From Bryobacteraceae bacterium (GTDB taxonomy: Bacteria > Acidobacteriota > Terriglobia > Bryobacterales > Bryobacteraceae), in the NCBI GenBank assembly GCA_025980665.1, contig JAICXC010000002.1, positions 26,057 through 90,056 of the forward strand: 64,000 nt of DNA, in the 5' to 3' direction. A program made the translations under genes and the position numbers. The stretch's first letter is position 1. Every line of letters starts with the position of its first letter. The notes beneath the pieces are model-generated. The model searched no databases. It had not been told where the DNA came from and saw only the letters and a list, made by a program, of their open reading frames with translations. Below, in pieces: positions 50,921 through 60,416 of the stretch.

Positions 50921-53446
50921 ATGTCCAGGCGCGCCTCTCGACTGACTCCGCGCCCCGCCGTCGAAACCAATCCGGTTGAGAGCCAGACAAGAACAACACC
51001 AGCCGAAAATCCTTATCTGCTGCCGTTACTCCTGCTATTTGCCGGAAGCGGGTGTGCGGCGCTCATCTACGAGATCGTCTGGTTCCAACTACTTCAATTT
51101 GTAATTGGTTCGTCCGCTGTATCCTTGGGTCTGCTATTGGCCGCCTACATGGGCGGCTTATGTCTCGGTAGCCTCGCTCTGCCCAGGCTGATTTCTGGGC
51201 AAATGCACCCCATGCGCGTATACGCCCTGCTGGAATTGGGGATTGGCGCGTTTGGAATCGTCGCCCTGTTTGGCGTTCCTCTGATCGGACGGATCTATCT
51301 TGCTGGCCCGACCACTGGAATATGGGGAATGGTGTTGCGAGGCGTGATTGCTACCGCGTGCCTATTGCCGCCGACAGTTCTGATGGGCGCGTCACTGCCT
51401 GCCATTTCGCGCTGCATAGAGACCACACCTGCCGGAATTTTGCGCTTAGGCCTGTTGTACAGCGCCAATATCGCAGGAGCCGTAATCGGCTGCCTGGCGG
51501 CGGGCTTCTATTTGCTTCGCGTCTACGATATGGCGGTTACCACGTATATCGCCGCCGTCATCAATGTAGCCGTGGCCCTGTTCGCGTGGGTCTGGGCCGC
51601 GACCGCGGAGCACAGGCCTGCCATTGAGCCAGAGATCCGTCAGACGGTAGAGAGAGCGCGAGGCGCGCGGCTCATCTATGTGACGATCGCACTCTCGGGA
51701 CTGACCGCCCTGGGGGCGGAAGTAGTGTGGACGCGGCTGCTCTCACTGTTACTGGGCGCGACGGTCTACACCTTCTCGATCATTCTCGCCGTATTTTTGT
51801 TCGGTCTGTGGACCGGAAGTGGAGCAGGTTCGCTGCTGGCTCGCAGGCTCAAACAATCGTCCGCCGAGCCGCAGTTGGCGCTCGCCGCTTGCCAGATCCT
51901 GCTCGCCGCGGGCATCGCCTGGACCGCCTTCACGCTAGCCTACATCCTGCCTTATTGGCCTGTCGATCCATGGCTCGCGACTAGCCCCTGGTTTACGTTC
52001 GATCTCGATATCGCGCGCTGTCTGCGGGCCATTTTCCCCGCGACGCTATTGTGGGGCGCCAGCTTCCCGTTGGCACTGGCCGCGGCGGCTGCGGAAGGAG
52101 AAGATCCTGCCCGGCTCGCAGGAGAGGTTTACGCAGCCAATACCGCAGGTTCTATCGCGGGCGCGCTGGCGTTCAGCCTTTTACTGATTCCCGCCATCGG
52201 AACCGGGGGCTCGCAGCGGGTGCTGGTTTGGCTGGCGGCGGCTGGGGCGCTGGTCGCGCTCGGTGCGGCGGCTCTAACGGTACGGAAACATCTCCGCGCA
52301 CCGATTGCCATCACGGCACTGGCCGGCATCGCTTTGGCATGGGGGTTGTCCTCGACCGTCGCCGGTGTTCCCTGGCAGGTGATCGCTTACGGGCATCGCG
52401 TAGCACCCATTCTGCGAGGCTTGGCCGTCGCCTTGGATGCGCAAGCACAGACGCTGTTCGTGGGCGAGGGAATGAACTCCTCCGTGGTGATCACCAAACG
52501 CGGAGATCAGCGCTTTTTTTACGTAAGCGGCAAGTCCGAGGCTTCCTCCGTCCCGGTCGATATGCGCCTCCAGCGCATGATGGGGCACCTTCCGGCGCTG
52601 GTTCAGCCCGCGCCGCACTCGGTTCTAGTGGTTGGATTCGGCGCCGGAGTGACGGCTGGATCTTTCACTCTTTACCCGGAGGTGCGGCGCATCGTCGTAT
52701 GTGAATTGGAACGCTTGATTCCGCCCGCCTCCGATGAGTTTTTTGGCAAGCAAAATTACAATGTGCTGCGCGACCCGCGCACGCAGGTCATTTACGATGA
52801 TGCCCGGCATTACATTTTTACAGCTCCGGAGAAGTTCGATATCATCACCACCGACCCGATCCATCCTTGGGTAAAAGGAACTTCCACGTTGTACTCGAAG
52901 GAGTACTACGAGTTGGTCAAAGGCCGCCTCAATCCGGGAGGTGTGGTGGCGCAGTGGCTGCCGCTTTACGACAGCGATGAAGAGACCGTCAAGACCGAGC
53001 TGGCAACGTTCTTCAGCGTCTTTCCCAACGGAACCGTTTGGAGTAACTTCTCTAATGGCGACGGTTTCGACATGGTTCTGTTGGGCCGCTCGGACGACTC
53101 CCCCATCAACATTGATGCGTTCGAGCGCCGCCTCAGTCAGCCCGGTTACGCCGGTGTGTCAGCTTCTCTCGCCGAAACCGAATTTCATTCCGGCCTGGAT
53201 TTGCTGGCAACCTATGCAGGCAGCGCCTCGGATTTGGCGCCGATGCTGGCAGGCGTCCGGATAAACGAGGATCTCAATCTGCACTTGCAGTACATGGCGG
53301 GACTGGGGCTAAACTTGATCGCCTCGCCGCAGATTTATCGCGACATTCTGTCCTACCGCAAGTTTCCCGATGGTCTTCTGGCCGGAGGTGACGAACGGAT
53401 GAACGCCTTGCGCGCCGCGTTAGGCAAGCCGGCCCGTACGTTTTGA
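50921..53446 (+). CDS. Fused MFS-like / spermidine-synthase-like membrane protein
   Basis: An 841-residue fusion. The first 480 residues contain about 12-14 TM helices (ALIYEIVWFQLLQFVIGSSA and GAEVVWTRLLSLLLGATVYT are repeated half-units of the 'speE-like' transporter fold). The C-terminal 350 residues are a polyamine-synthase-type methyltransferase fold: VLVVGFGAGVTAGSFTLYPE, RRIVVCELER, DDARHYIFTAPEKFDIITTD and LNPGGVVAQWLPLY. The catalytic Asp of true spermidine synthases may be the one in TTDPIHPW. The function of these fusions is unknown; aminopropyl transfer or polyamine export are guesses. Confidence 0.88.
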   Translation: MSRRASRLTPRPAVETNPVESQTRTTPAENPYLLPLLLLFAGSGCAALIYEIVWFQLLQFVIGSSAVSLGLLLAAYMGGLCLGSLALPRLISGQMHPMRVYALLELGIGAFGIVALFGVPLIGRIYLAGPTTGIWGMVLRGVIATACLLPPTVLMGASLPAISRCIETTPAGILRLGLLYSANIAGAVIGCLAAGFYLLRVYDMAVTTYIAAVINVAVALFAWVWAATAEHRPAIEPEIRQTVERARGARLIYVTIALSGLTALGAEVVWTRLLSLLLGATVYTFSIILAVFLFGLWTGSGAGSLLARRLKQSSAEPQLALAACQILLAAGIAWTAFTLAYILPYWPVDPWLATSPWFTFDLDIARCLRAIFPATLLWGASFPLALAAAAAEGEDPARLAGEVYAANTAGSIAGALAFSLLLIPAIGTGGSQRVLVWLAAAGALVALGAAALTVRKHLRAPIAITALAGIALAWGLSSTVAGVPWQVIAYGHRVAPILRGLAVALDAQAQTLFVGEGMNSSVVITKRGDQRFFYVSGKSEASSVPVDMRLQRMMGHLPALVQPAPHSVLVVGFGAGVTAGSFTLYPEVRRIVVCELERLIPPASDEFFGKQNYNVLRDPRTQVIYDDARHYIFTAPEKFDIITTDPIHPWVKGTSTLYSKEYYELVKGRLNPGGVVAQWLPLYDSDEETVKTELATFFSVFPNGTVWSNFSNGDGFDMVLLGRSDDSPINIDAFERRLSQPGYAGVSASLAETEFHSGLDLLATYAGSASDLAPMLAGVRINEDLNLHLQYMAGLGLNLIASPQIYRDILSYRKFPDGLLAGGDERMNALRAALGKPARTF

Positions 53447-53469
53447 CTGGGGTAATCTGAAGAATCCGG

Positions 53470-54075
53470 ATGAAAGCACGTAATCGAGGCACATGGTTAT
53501 TGGCAGCGGCGCTCCTGATGCCCTTGAAAGCGGAAATCCTATGCGCGCTAGGGCGTGACGTCTCCTCCTATAAACCGGCGTCGGATCAGCGCCCCAGCAG
53601 TGATGCCTTGCAACTGGCGAGCAGTGTCAACGCAGCTGTGAAAACGATTTGTGGCACCCAGTGTCCCACCATGGCCTTATTTCGAAACTCCACGGCGCAG
53701 AATGCTATGTTGATCGCCGATGCCGGCCAAGCGAAACTCCTGTATTCCCCGCAGTTCTTAGCGGCCGCCTACGACGCATTCGGCGATAGCGGAATCGTGG
53801 CGATTATCGCTCATGAGGTCGGCCATGCCATGGATGCAACCATGGGAGCCGCCTTTATTAAGACAGGCTGGACACCGGAGTTGCGGGCCGATGCATGGGC
53901 GGGATGCATCCTGGCAAGGCTGAATCCAGGTTTGAGCAGCCTGCAGCCAAGTCTCTCCGCGCTTGCGAAATATCCTTCGCCTTCTCATCCGGGCTGGAAT
54001 CTGCGCCTCCCGGCTATCCGTGCAGGGTACACGCAGTGCGGCGGAGCTGGCGCCAAATTCGACGCACGGAAGTGA
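53470..54075 (+). CDS. Exported M48-like metallopeptidase
   Basis: A 201-residue protein with a signal peptide (TWLLAAALLMPLKAEILCAL) and the zinc-peptidase motif HEVGH in IIAHEVGHAMDATMG. A second acidic residue in TPELRADAWAGCILARLNPG is placed like the third zinc ligand (Glu) of gluzincins. Four Cys may form disulfides (CGTQC). No M48 membrane helices are present. It begins 23 bp after the fused MFS protein and ends 20 bp before the persulfide dioxygenase gene, so all three may be co-transcribed. Confidence 0.75.
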   Translation: MKARNRGTWLLAAALLMPLKAEILCALGRDVSSYKPASDQRPSSDALQLASSVNAAVKTICGTQCPTMALFRNSTAQNAMLIADAGQAKLLYSPQFLAAAYDAFGDSGIVAIIAHEVGHAMDATMGAAFIKTGWTPELRADAWAGCILARLNPGLSSLQPSLSALAKYPSPSHPGWNLRLPAIRAGYTQCGGAGAKFDARK

Positions 54076-54094
54076 TCGACCGGAGGGCGATCCT

Positions 54095-55495
54095 ATGATT
54101 CTCAAACAGTACTACCTGGGCTGTCTCGCCCACGCTTCGTATCTGCTTGGAGACGAGGCTAGCGCGACCGCCCTCGTCGTCGATCCGCAACGCGATATCC
54201 AGCAGTACCTGGACGACGCCGAGAAGTTCGGCCTCCACATCCGCCACGTCTTCCTGACTCACTTCCACGCTGACTTCGTTGCCGGGCATCTGGAACTGCG
54301 CGACCGTTGCGGCGCGACCATTTATCTCGGCTCGCGGGCCCAAGCGGAATACGCTTTTGTGGCGATGAAGGACGGCGATACGCTGGAGTTCCCCGGGCTG
54401 CAACTCGAGATTCTCGAAACTCCCGGCCACACCATCGAGTCCATTTCGATCCTGGTCTTCGATCTCCAGAAGGACCCAGCAAAGCCGTACGCCATGCTCA
54501 CTGGAGACACTCTGTTTATCGGCGACGTTGGCCGTCCCGACCTGCGGGCTTCACTCGGCTGGACCGCCAACGACCTGGGCGCGCACCTTTACGACTCCCT
54601 GCACAACAAACTTCTGCCGCTTCCCGACGAAACCCTCGTCTATCCGGCCCATGGCGCCGGCTCCTTATGTGGGAAGCAGCTTTCCTCCGATACCGTTTCG
54701 TCTTTGGGAGATCAACGGCGTTTGAATTACGCCCTGCAACCCATGTCGAAAGAGGAGTTCATTCGTCTGGTAACGGCCGATCAGCCCGACGCTCCGGCTT
54801 ATTTCACCTACGATGCGATTCTCAATACTCGCGAGCGCACCACGCTCGACAAGAATCTGGAGGCGGTTCTTCATCCCATCCATCTTGACGAGGTGCTTCA
54901 GATGGGGGACGCGGGCGCTCAGATCCTGGATGTGCGCGACGCCGCCGATTATGCCAAGGGTCATCTGGCGGGCAGCCTCAACATTGGACTCGGCGGGCAA
55001 TATGCCACTTGGGCGGGCACGATACTCGATCGCGCCAAGCCCATCGTGATCATTGCCGAGCCCGGCCGTGAGCAGGAAGCCGCCTTACGGCTGGGCCGTA
55101 TCGGATTCGATCACGTCAAAGGATACCTGCGGGCAGGGATGGAAGCGCTTGCCGGCCGTCCCGACCTGGTGTGGCCGACTGAGCGTCTCAGTGCCCCAAT
55201 GGTGGCGGAGGAGCTGACAGGCGCGGACCCGCCGCTGGTCCTGGACATCAGGAATCCGCGGGAGTGGGTTACCAAGCACATCGATGGCAGTGTGAATATT
55301 CCGCTGAATCATCTGCAAGAGCGCATAGCCGAAGTCCCCCGTGACCGGCGCATTGCCGTCCATTGCGCGGGCGGCTACCGATCTTCGATTGCCGCTAGCA
55401 TTCTGCATCAATATGGCATTACGCGTCTGACCGAGATGGCTGGCGGATTGGCTGCGTGGGAGGCTGCGAAATTTCCGCTAGTTTCGCAAGCGTAA
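54095..55495 (+). CDS. Persulfide dioxygenase-rhodanese fusion (ETHE1-like)
   Basis: The start is ATG 54095 with CGGAGGG in front; the track's 53963 start runs into the previous gene. The 466-aa protein has an MBL domain with the mononuclear-iron motifs of persulfide dioxygenases: THFHADFVAGH, ETPGHTIESIS, GDTLFIGDVGRPDL and YPAHGAGS. Two rhodanese domains follow. The first (ILDVRDAADYAKGHLAGSLN) has IAEPGREQ where the active-site Cys should be. The second keeps it (VHCAGGYRSS). It oxidises glutathione persulfide to sulfite and may shuttle sulfur through the second rhodanese. Confidence 0.93.
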   Translation: MILKQYYLGCLAHASYLLGDEASATALVVDPQRDIQQYLDDAEKFGLHIRHVFLTHFHADFVAGHLELRDRCGATIYLGSRAQAEYAFVAMKDGDTLEFPGLQLEILETPGHTIESISILVFDLQKDPAKPYAMLTGDTLFIGDVGRPDLRASLGWTANDLGAHLYDSLHNKLLPLPDETLVYPAHGAGSLCGKQLSSDTVSSLGDQRRLNYALQPMSKEEFIRLVTADQPDAPAYFTYDAILNTRERTTLDKNLEAVLHPIHLDEVLQMGDAGAQILDVRDAADYAKGHLAGSLNIGLGGQYATWAGTILDRAKPIVIIAEPGREQEAALRLGRIGFDHVKGYLRAGMEALAGRPDLVWPTERLSAPMVAEELTGADPPLVLDIRNPREWVTKHIDGSVNIPLNHLQERIAEVPRDRRIAVHCAGGYRSSIAASILHQYGITRLTEMAGGLAAWEAAKFPLVSQA

Positions 55496-55508
55496 CTCCG
55501 TCGCGAAT

Positions 55509-56588
55509 TCAGTTTCTGGCGCCCTCGGACTGCAGTAGCTTTGCTTTTCGCTCGACGCCCCAGCGATAACCGGAAAGCGAACCATCTGTCCGTACCACGC
55601 GGTGACACGGAATCGCCACGGCCAAGGTATTCGCGGCGCAGGCTCCGGCGACAGCCCGCGTGGCATTCGGCAGGCCGAGCTTTCGCGCCAGTTCCGAATA
55701 TGTGCAAGTCGTGCCGCAGGGGATTTCGCACAGTGCTTTCCAGACCCGCTGTTGAAACGCCGTACCTTGGATGTGCAGCGGCAGTTCCAATCCGACCAAC
55801 GGGTTCTCGACGAAGGCCACCACCCGGGCCACCGTGCGTTCGAACTGCTTATCGCCGCCGATCAGCTCCGCATTGCGGAAACGGTCCTGGAGTTCCCTGA
55901 GCAACGCATCGGGATCATTGCCTAGGGCGATCGAGCAGATGCCCAAATCAGAAGCAGCTACCAGAATCGATCCGAGCGAGCATTCTCCGACGGCGAATCG
56001 GATGATCGCTCCATCGCCGCCGGCTTTGAACTCTGAGGGCGTCATGCCGAGTCGCTTGTTGGATTCGGCGTAAAAGCGCCCGTTGGAATTGAATCCCGAA
56101 TTGTAGATTGCCGATGTCACGGTTCCATCGCGCGACAGTTCCTCGTGCATGCGTTGGGCGCGGCGGGCGGTCGCATACGCCTTAGGCGTTAGGCCGGTCA
56201 TGGACTTAAATACGCGGTGAAAGTGCCACGGGCTCATCCCGACGGCCCCGGCCAGAGCATCCAACGACAGCGGCTCTTCGGCCTCGATCATCAGTTTGCA
56301 CGCCTTGGCTATGATGGCCGCTTGTTCGCCAGGAGCGCAGGGATCGTTTGGTTTGCAGCGCTTGCATGCACGAAATCCCGCTTGCTCGGCGTCCTTTGGC
56401 CATCGGTGAAATGCCACGTTTTCGCGGAGCGCAAGGCGTGCCGGGCACGACGGACGGCAGTAGACGCCGGTGGTCTTCACGGAATAGACGAACGCATGGT
56501 CGGCATCTTTGTCCCGATGGATTACCGCCTGCCAGCATTCCGTGTCGGTTCGATAGGACTTGTCAGTCTTGGCTTGTGCGGTTGGCAT
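55509..56588 (-). CDS. ada: Ada: bifunctional DNA-methyl repair protein and transcriptional activator
   Basis: A 359-residue Ada of the classical three-part build. The N-terminal zinc domain has Cys44, Cys48, Cys75 and Cys78 (YCRPSCPAR, CKRCKP), spaced as in E. coli, where the first takes a methyl from phosphotriesters. An AraC-type HTH follows (LAGAVGMSPWHFHRVFKSMT, YNSGFNSNGRFYAESNKRLG). The C-terminal O6-methylguanine methyltransferase has the acceptor Cys327 in AVAIPCHRVV. Methylated Ada should activate its own gene and the divergent oxygenase gene through the palindromic site at 56627-56667. Confidence 0.95.
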   Translation of the reverse strand: MPTAQAKTDKSYRTDTECWQAVIHRDKDADHAFVYSVKTTGVYCRPSCPARLALRENVAFHRWPKDAEQAGFRACKRCKPNDPCAPGEQAAIIAKACKLMIEAEEPLSLDALAGAVGMSPWHFHRVFKSMTGLTPKAYATARRAQRMHEELSRDGTVTSAIYNSGFNSNGRFYAESNKRLGMTPSEFKAGGDGAIIRFAVGECSLGSILVAASDLGICSIALGNDPDALLRELQDRFRNAELIGGDKQFERTVARVVAFVENPLVGLELPLHIQGTAFQQRVWKALCEIPCGTTCTYSELARKLGLPNATRAVAGACAANTLAVAIPCHRVVRTDGSLSGYRWGVERKAKLLQSEGARN

Positions 56589-56626
56589 GACAGAAGAGTA
56601 GCCGATCCCTTAGTTCATCACACCCT

Positions 56627-56667
56627 GTTTCTTGCTTTCAAATTCGGTCAGATTCAAAGCAAGAAAC
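56627..56667. promoter_or_regulatory. Palindromic Ada-box-like site between ada and the 2OG oxygenase
   Basis: GTTTCTTGCTTT (56627-56638) and AAAGCAAGAAAC (56656-56667) are perfect 12-bp inverted arms, 17 bp apart. Each arm read outward, TTCAAAGCAAGAAA, resembles the E. coli Ada box (AAAGCGCAAGA). One arm faces each gene, so a single region can activate both. Confidence 0.75.
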
Positions 56668-56706
56668 GGAGTGGTTCCCGCAGCTATATTCCCCTAGACT
56701 CGCGAC

Positions 56707-57444
56707 ATGATCAACATAACCCAAATCAAACTGCCACTCAGCATCGCCCAGCGCATCGACTCACTCCATTGGGACCCCATCGAGCTTGAACTCGATGCCC
56801 ACGGAGCCGCAGTCATTGGGCCTGTGCTTTCGCCGGTCCAGTGCAAAACGCTAATACAGGCCTATGATGAGGAGAAACTCTACCGTTCGCGTGTGGTAAT
56901 GGCCAGTCATGGCTTCGGTCGCGGCGAATATCAGTACTTCGCGTATCCGCTCCCGTCAATCATCGTCGAGTTACGTGAGAGCCTTTACCCCCACCTGGCG
57001 GAGATCGCCAATCGCTGGAATGAGGGGATCGGTATCGACATCCGCTATCCTCCCAGGCATGAGGCGTTCCAGAGCCGCTGCCACGAAGCGGGCCAGACCA
57101 AGCCGACGCCTCTGATTCTCAAGTACGGACCAGGTGACTATAACTGCCTGCACCAGGATATTTACGGCGAGCGCATCTTCCCGCTTCAAATCGCGTTCCT
57201 GCTGTCGAAGCCCGGCGAAGATTTTACGGGCGGCGAGTTCGCGCTTACCGAACAACGGCCACGCATGCAATCACGCGTGGAGGTTGTGCCGATTGAGCAA
57301 GGAATGGGCGTGATCTTCCCAGTCCGTCAGCGACCTATGAAGCGTGCATGTGGAACGTATCGTGTGAACATGCGCCATGGCCTCAGCCGCGTTCGCTCGG
57401 GCCTACGGTTCATGCTAGGAGTGATCTTCCACGACGCACTGTAG
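56707..57444 (+). CDS. 2-oxoglutarate/Fe(II) oxygenase, COG3826-like
   Basis: A 245-residue dioxygenase with a clear iron triad: His149 and Asp151 in NCLHQDIYG, His224 in NMRHGLSRV, and the 2OG-binding Arg at 228 or 230. LKYGPGDYNCLHQDIYGE, FTGGEFALTEQRPRMQSR and FMLGVIFHDA match proteins grouped in COG3826, which are often found next to ada. It is not AlkB by sequence, but its shared regulatory site suggests a role in the response to alkylation. The substrate is unknown. Confidence 0.85.
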   Translation: MINITQIKLPLSIAQRIDSLHWDPIELELDAHGAAVIGPVLSPVQCKTLIQAYDEEKLYRSRVVMASHGFGRGEYQYFAYPLPSIIVELRESLYPHLAEIANRWNEGIGIDIRYPPRHEAFQSRCHEAGQTKPTPLILKYGPGDYNCLHQDIYGERIFPLQIAFLLSKPGEDFTGGEFALTEQRPRMQSRVEVVPIEQGMGVIFPVRQRPMKRACGTYRVNMRHGLSRVRSGLRFMLGVIFHDAL

Positions 57445-57464
57445 ATTATTCGTCGTGAAGCCGG

Positions 57465-57728
57465 TCAGGATGCCTTCACTTCGTCCCCGGAAAACTCGTG
57501 AATGCGCACCTGCTTCTTGGCGCTGACCAGATCGGCGGCCAGCCCGAACTCATTCAGCCAGACCTTCATTCGCCGCTCGCTTTCCAGCCGGGACACGTCC
57601 ACAACGTCGGCCCGGGTCAGCAAATGAGCCGCAACCCGGCGTAGGAATTGAGGCGAGTGCCAGGCGCATATACCGAGGCAGACTTCGGCGACCAAGATCA
57701 ACAAAAGAACCGGATTCAAATATTCCAT
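57465..57728 (-). CDS. Small membrane protein, 87 aa
   Basis: An N-terminal TM helix (LNPVLLLILVAEVCLGICAW) is followed by a soluble helical tail (FLRRVAAHLLTRADVVDVSR, KVWLNEFGLAADLVSAKKQV). It is convergent with the oxygenase gene. The AGAGG before ATG 57728 supports the start. No family is recognised. Confidence 0.55.
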   Translation of the reverse strand: MEYLNPVLLLILVAEVCLGICAWHSPQFLRRVAAHLLTRADVVDVSRLESERRMKVWLNEFGLAADLVSAKKQVRIHEFSGDEVKAS

Positions 57729-57920
57729 GGTGGAACCTCTTCTATTAACAGGTACTTACTAACCTGTCGTGAGTCTACCCTCTCTCCGCAGGGAAGGGAA
57801 TCCTACGGAAGTCCCAAGGCGAATCGGCGAAAGTTACAGTACTACCGATCCCAACCAGCACGTCTTTGTTTTCTCCGGTTTACCCTATTTGCGCACGGTA
57901 GTACGACCGATTACGTCCCC

Positions 57921-58079
57921 ATGGAAGACTTCGACCTGCGCACGTTTGGCCGGAAACTCCTACTATTTGTGGCGATTCTGTCTGCGCTGGTGATAGGGGA
58001 GATGATTCTTGTTTCGGCGGAAGAACCTCCAGCCTCCGGTCAACAGCAAGCCGTCTACAAGGCGCCTCGGCAAGACTAG
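57921..58079 (+). CDS. Possible 52-aa single-TM protein
   Basis: Within the track's longer 57648 ORF, the part from ATG 57921 looks protein-like: MEDFDLRTFGRKLLLFVAIL, SALVIGEMILVSAEEPPASG. One TM helix and a short polar tail. The upstream part of the ORF is antisense to the 87-aa gene and has no coding look. No strong ribosome site is visible, and it is close to the convergent ClC gene (9 bp). Confidence 0.35.
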   Translation: MEDFDLRTFGRKLLLFVAILSALVIGEMILVSAEEPPASGQQQAVYKAPRQD

Positions 58080-58088
58080 CGGATCCGT

Positions 58089-59861
58089 TTATTCGCTGTA
58101 CTCCTGGGTCGTCGTTGGCCGGCCAACGCCATACGCCTCCAGTACATCCTCCAATACAACAATTCCCAGCAGTTGCCGCACATTCGCCCGGCTCACGACC
58201 GGCAGAACGTGAAGCTTGGTTGTTCCCATCCTCTCTAAGGCCAAGCTTAAGGCGTGATCCGGGTGGACGTGAGGAAAGTCTTTCGCCTCGGGCTGATGAT
58301 GCCGGAACCCTGAGTCGCCAATCTCGGCTAAGGTTTTGGTCGCCTCCCCATTGGCAGCGGCCTGTTTGAGTTGCGAAACCTGAATCATGCCGAGGAGCTC
58401 GGGCCCATCTGCTACGGGCCATGCATCCAACGGCAAATCCTTGACAAGATCCATCGCCGAGTTCACACTCGTCTCGGCTGCCAGCAATACCGGGGCGTCG
58501 CGCATCACTTGGGAGATCCGAACCCGGCCACGATCGGAGCGCGATTCAGCCGTCGGAAGGTGTACCCCATCCTGGTGCGCTAGAGCTTCATAGATCGGTT
58601 CTCTCTGCAGCCGCTGCGAGATAAAGAATGCAATGAGGTTCGAGATCATGAGCGGCACGATGATGCTGTAGTCTCGGGTCATTTCGAAAATCATGATAAC
58701 CGAGGTCATCGGCGTCCGGACGATACCGGCGAAGGCCGTCCCCATGCCGACGAGTGCATAGGCGCCTGGCCCCGCCGTATAGCCGGGCAGAAAGTGGTGA
58801 GCGACGCTGCCCACGGCCGCCCCCATCATCGCTCCTATGAACAGGCTGGGGCCAAAGATGCCCCCTGCGTTCCCGGATGAGTAACAGATCGCAGTGGCCA
58901 CTATTTTCAAAATCGCCAGCAAAACCACAACCTGGAGTAACATGTCGCCGTTGAGCACTTTCTCGACATAGTTATACCCAACGCCCATAACTTCAGGTAC
59001 GAAGTAGCCCATCACGCCCACGGCCAAGCCACCGACCGCTGGCTGCAACCAAACGCTCCACTTGGGCAGACGCATGAACCATGCTCGAAGGCTTAGCAAC
59101 AGTTTCACGAAACAAACCGATCCCAGGCCACCAACCACGCCAAGCACCGCGTAGATGCCCAATTCCGAGGGATGGACCAGTTGATAACCGGAGACGTGGA
59201 ATAGAGGATCGTCGCCTAGCACCAGATGCAAGATCATCCAGGACGTGGCCGAACTCAAGACCGCGGTGCCCAAGACCGAGGCGTGCAGATCCCCCATTAC
59301 CTCTTCCAGTGCGAACAAAACGCCCGCAATGGGCGTGTTAAACGCTGCCGCAAGAGCAGCCGAGCAGCCCACCGGGACAAGCGCTTTCACACGCTCCGGG
59401 CTGAGACCTAAATTGCGGGCAATTACCGAAGCGAGTCCGGCCCCTATGTGAGCCGATGGACCTTCGCGTCCCAATGCGATACCGCTCGCCAGTGAGGCTG
59501 AACAGCAGAAAAACTTTCCGAAGACGGTGCGAAATGAGATACGACCTTCGTTCACAAAGAGGGCAAACTTGGTTTGTGGAATACCGCTGCCGCGCGCGAG
59601 CGGGAAATAGCGCCACAAGAGATATCCGGTGGCCAGCGAGCCCAGGGTAGGTATTAGAACCCGATGCCAGCCGGCTCCTCCCGGAGGATACATGCGGGCT
59701 GCCAGGCGGCCCGTTAGCACAATAAATGCCACGACCACTAAGCCCACCAGAGCACCGATCAGAAGGCTGAGGACAATGGTGAGCTGACTCTCGTTTTGTC
59801 GTAGTCTTTCCAGCACTCGGTTGAACTTGGAAAGGAAAGCTGCTTTAGGGGGAGGAGGCAT
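58089..59861 (-). CDS. ClC-type chloride channel or H+/Cl- antiporter with two CBS domains
   Basis: A 590-residue ClC protein. The Cl- selectivity motifs are GSGIP, GREGP (with the gating Glu) and GNAGGIFGPSLFIGA. The C-terminal cytoplasmic part has a CBS pair (VMRDAPVLLAAETSVNSAMD and HPDHALSLALERMGTTKLHV), which in relatives binds adenine nucleotides. The presence of the gating Glu is shared by channels and antiporters, so the mode cannot be told. The start is the MPPPPKAAF methionine at 59861. It faces a long empty stretch. Confidence 0.93.
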   Translation of the reverse strand: MPPPPKAAFLSKFNRVLERLRQNESQLTIVLSLLIGALVGLVVVAFIVLTGRLAARMYPPGGAGWHRVLIPTLGSLATGYLLWRYFPLARGSGIPQTKFALFVNEGRISFRTVFGKFFCCSASLASGIALGREGPSAHIGAGLASVIARNLGLSPERVKALVPVGCSAALAAAFNTPIAGVLFALEEVMGDLHASVLGTAVLSSATSWMILHLVLGDDPLFHVSGYQLVHPSELGIYAVLGVVGGLGSVCFVKLLLSLRAWFMRLPKWSVWLQPAVGGLAVGVMGYFVPEVMGVGYNYVEKVLNGDMLLQVVVLLAILKIVATAICYSSGNAGGIFGPSLFIGAMMGAAVGSVAHHFLPGYTAGPGAYALVGMGTAFAGIVRTPMTSVIMIFEMTRDYSIIVPLMISNLIAFFISQRLQREPIYEALAHQDGVHLPTAESRSDRGRVRISQVMRDAPVLLAAETSVNSAMDLVKDLPLDAWPVADGPELLGMIQVSQLKQAAANGEATKTLAEIGDSGFRHHQPEAKDFPHVHPDHALSLALERMGTTKLHVLPVVSRANVRQLLGIVVLEDVLEAYGVGRPTTTQEYSE

Positions 59862-60416
59862 CTCTTCTACGGCCGCATCGGCGATCTGCCGCCTGATTCT
59901 ATTATCGCGGTGGCCACCCCACGGGTAGTGCTAGTAAACTTCGTCCGAGCTAAATCCGAAATCCGGTCGTAATCGTGGATTATCTTGCTCAGCCGCTTGC
60001 CAGCCATGCGATAGCGCGCGTGTCAAAAAACTCGTAACGGAAGTTTTCGCAAAGCATCAACTGGTCAGAGGGCAGGACAGAGATAACTCGGACGAGAAAA
60101 ATAGCGAAAGCTGGACGTTTTATTCGAGAAGTTAAACTCCTGCCCTTCACTTGATTCCCCTTATTCCGCCCGCGGGAGCACGAGGCGGAATAGCGTGATT
60201 ATTACCTTCTAACGATAATCACCGGTTTCATGCACCGCCATCCGGAACCCCCGTTTGACGGAATCCCAATTGCACACCTGTTAGCAGAGGCGTAGCAAAT
60301 GAAATCCTCTATACGGTCATATTTAGGGTGGGGAATCGGTTCTAGCTATAGTAACCGTAGCGGTTACGGGGAGTGGACCTTCCCAACTACGAAAACAGAC
60401 TCTCGCGCCGCAGGAA
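59862..60416. other. Long intergenic region (555 bp) with two inverted repeats
   Basis: No supported gene. Two short perfect inverted repeats are present: TATTCCGCC-N13-GGCGGAATA (60162-60192), hairpin-like, and GTAACCG-TAG-CGGTTAC (60351-60367), operator-like. The 61-aa ORF at 60299 (MKSSIRSYLGWGIGSSYSNR) spans the second repeat and is not convincing; it could be the decayed start of the truncated dehydrogenase downstream. Confidence 0.6.
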
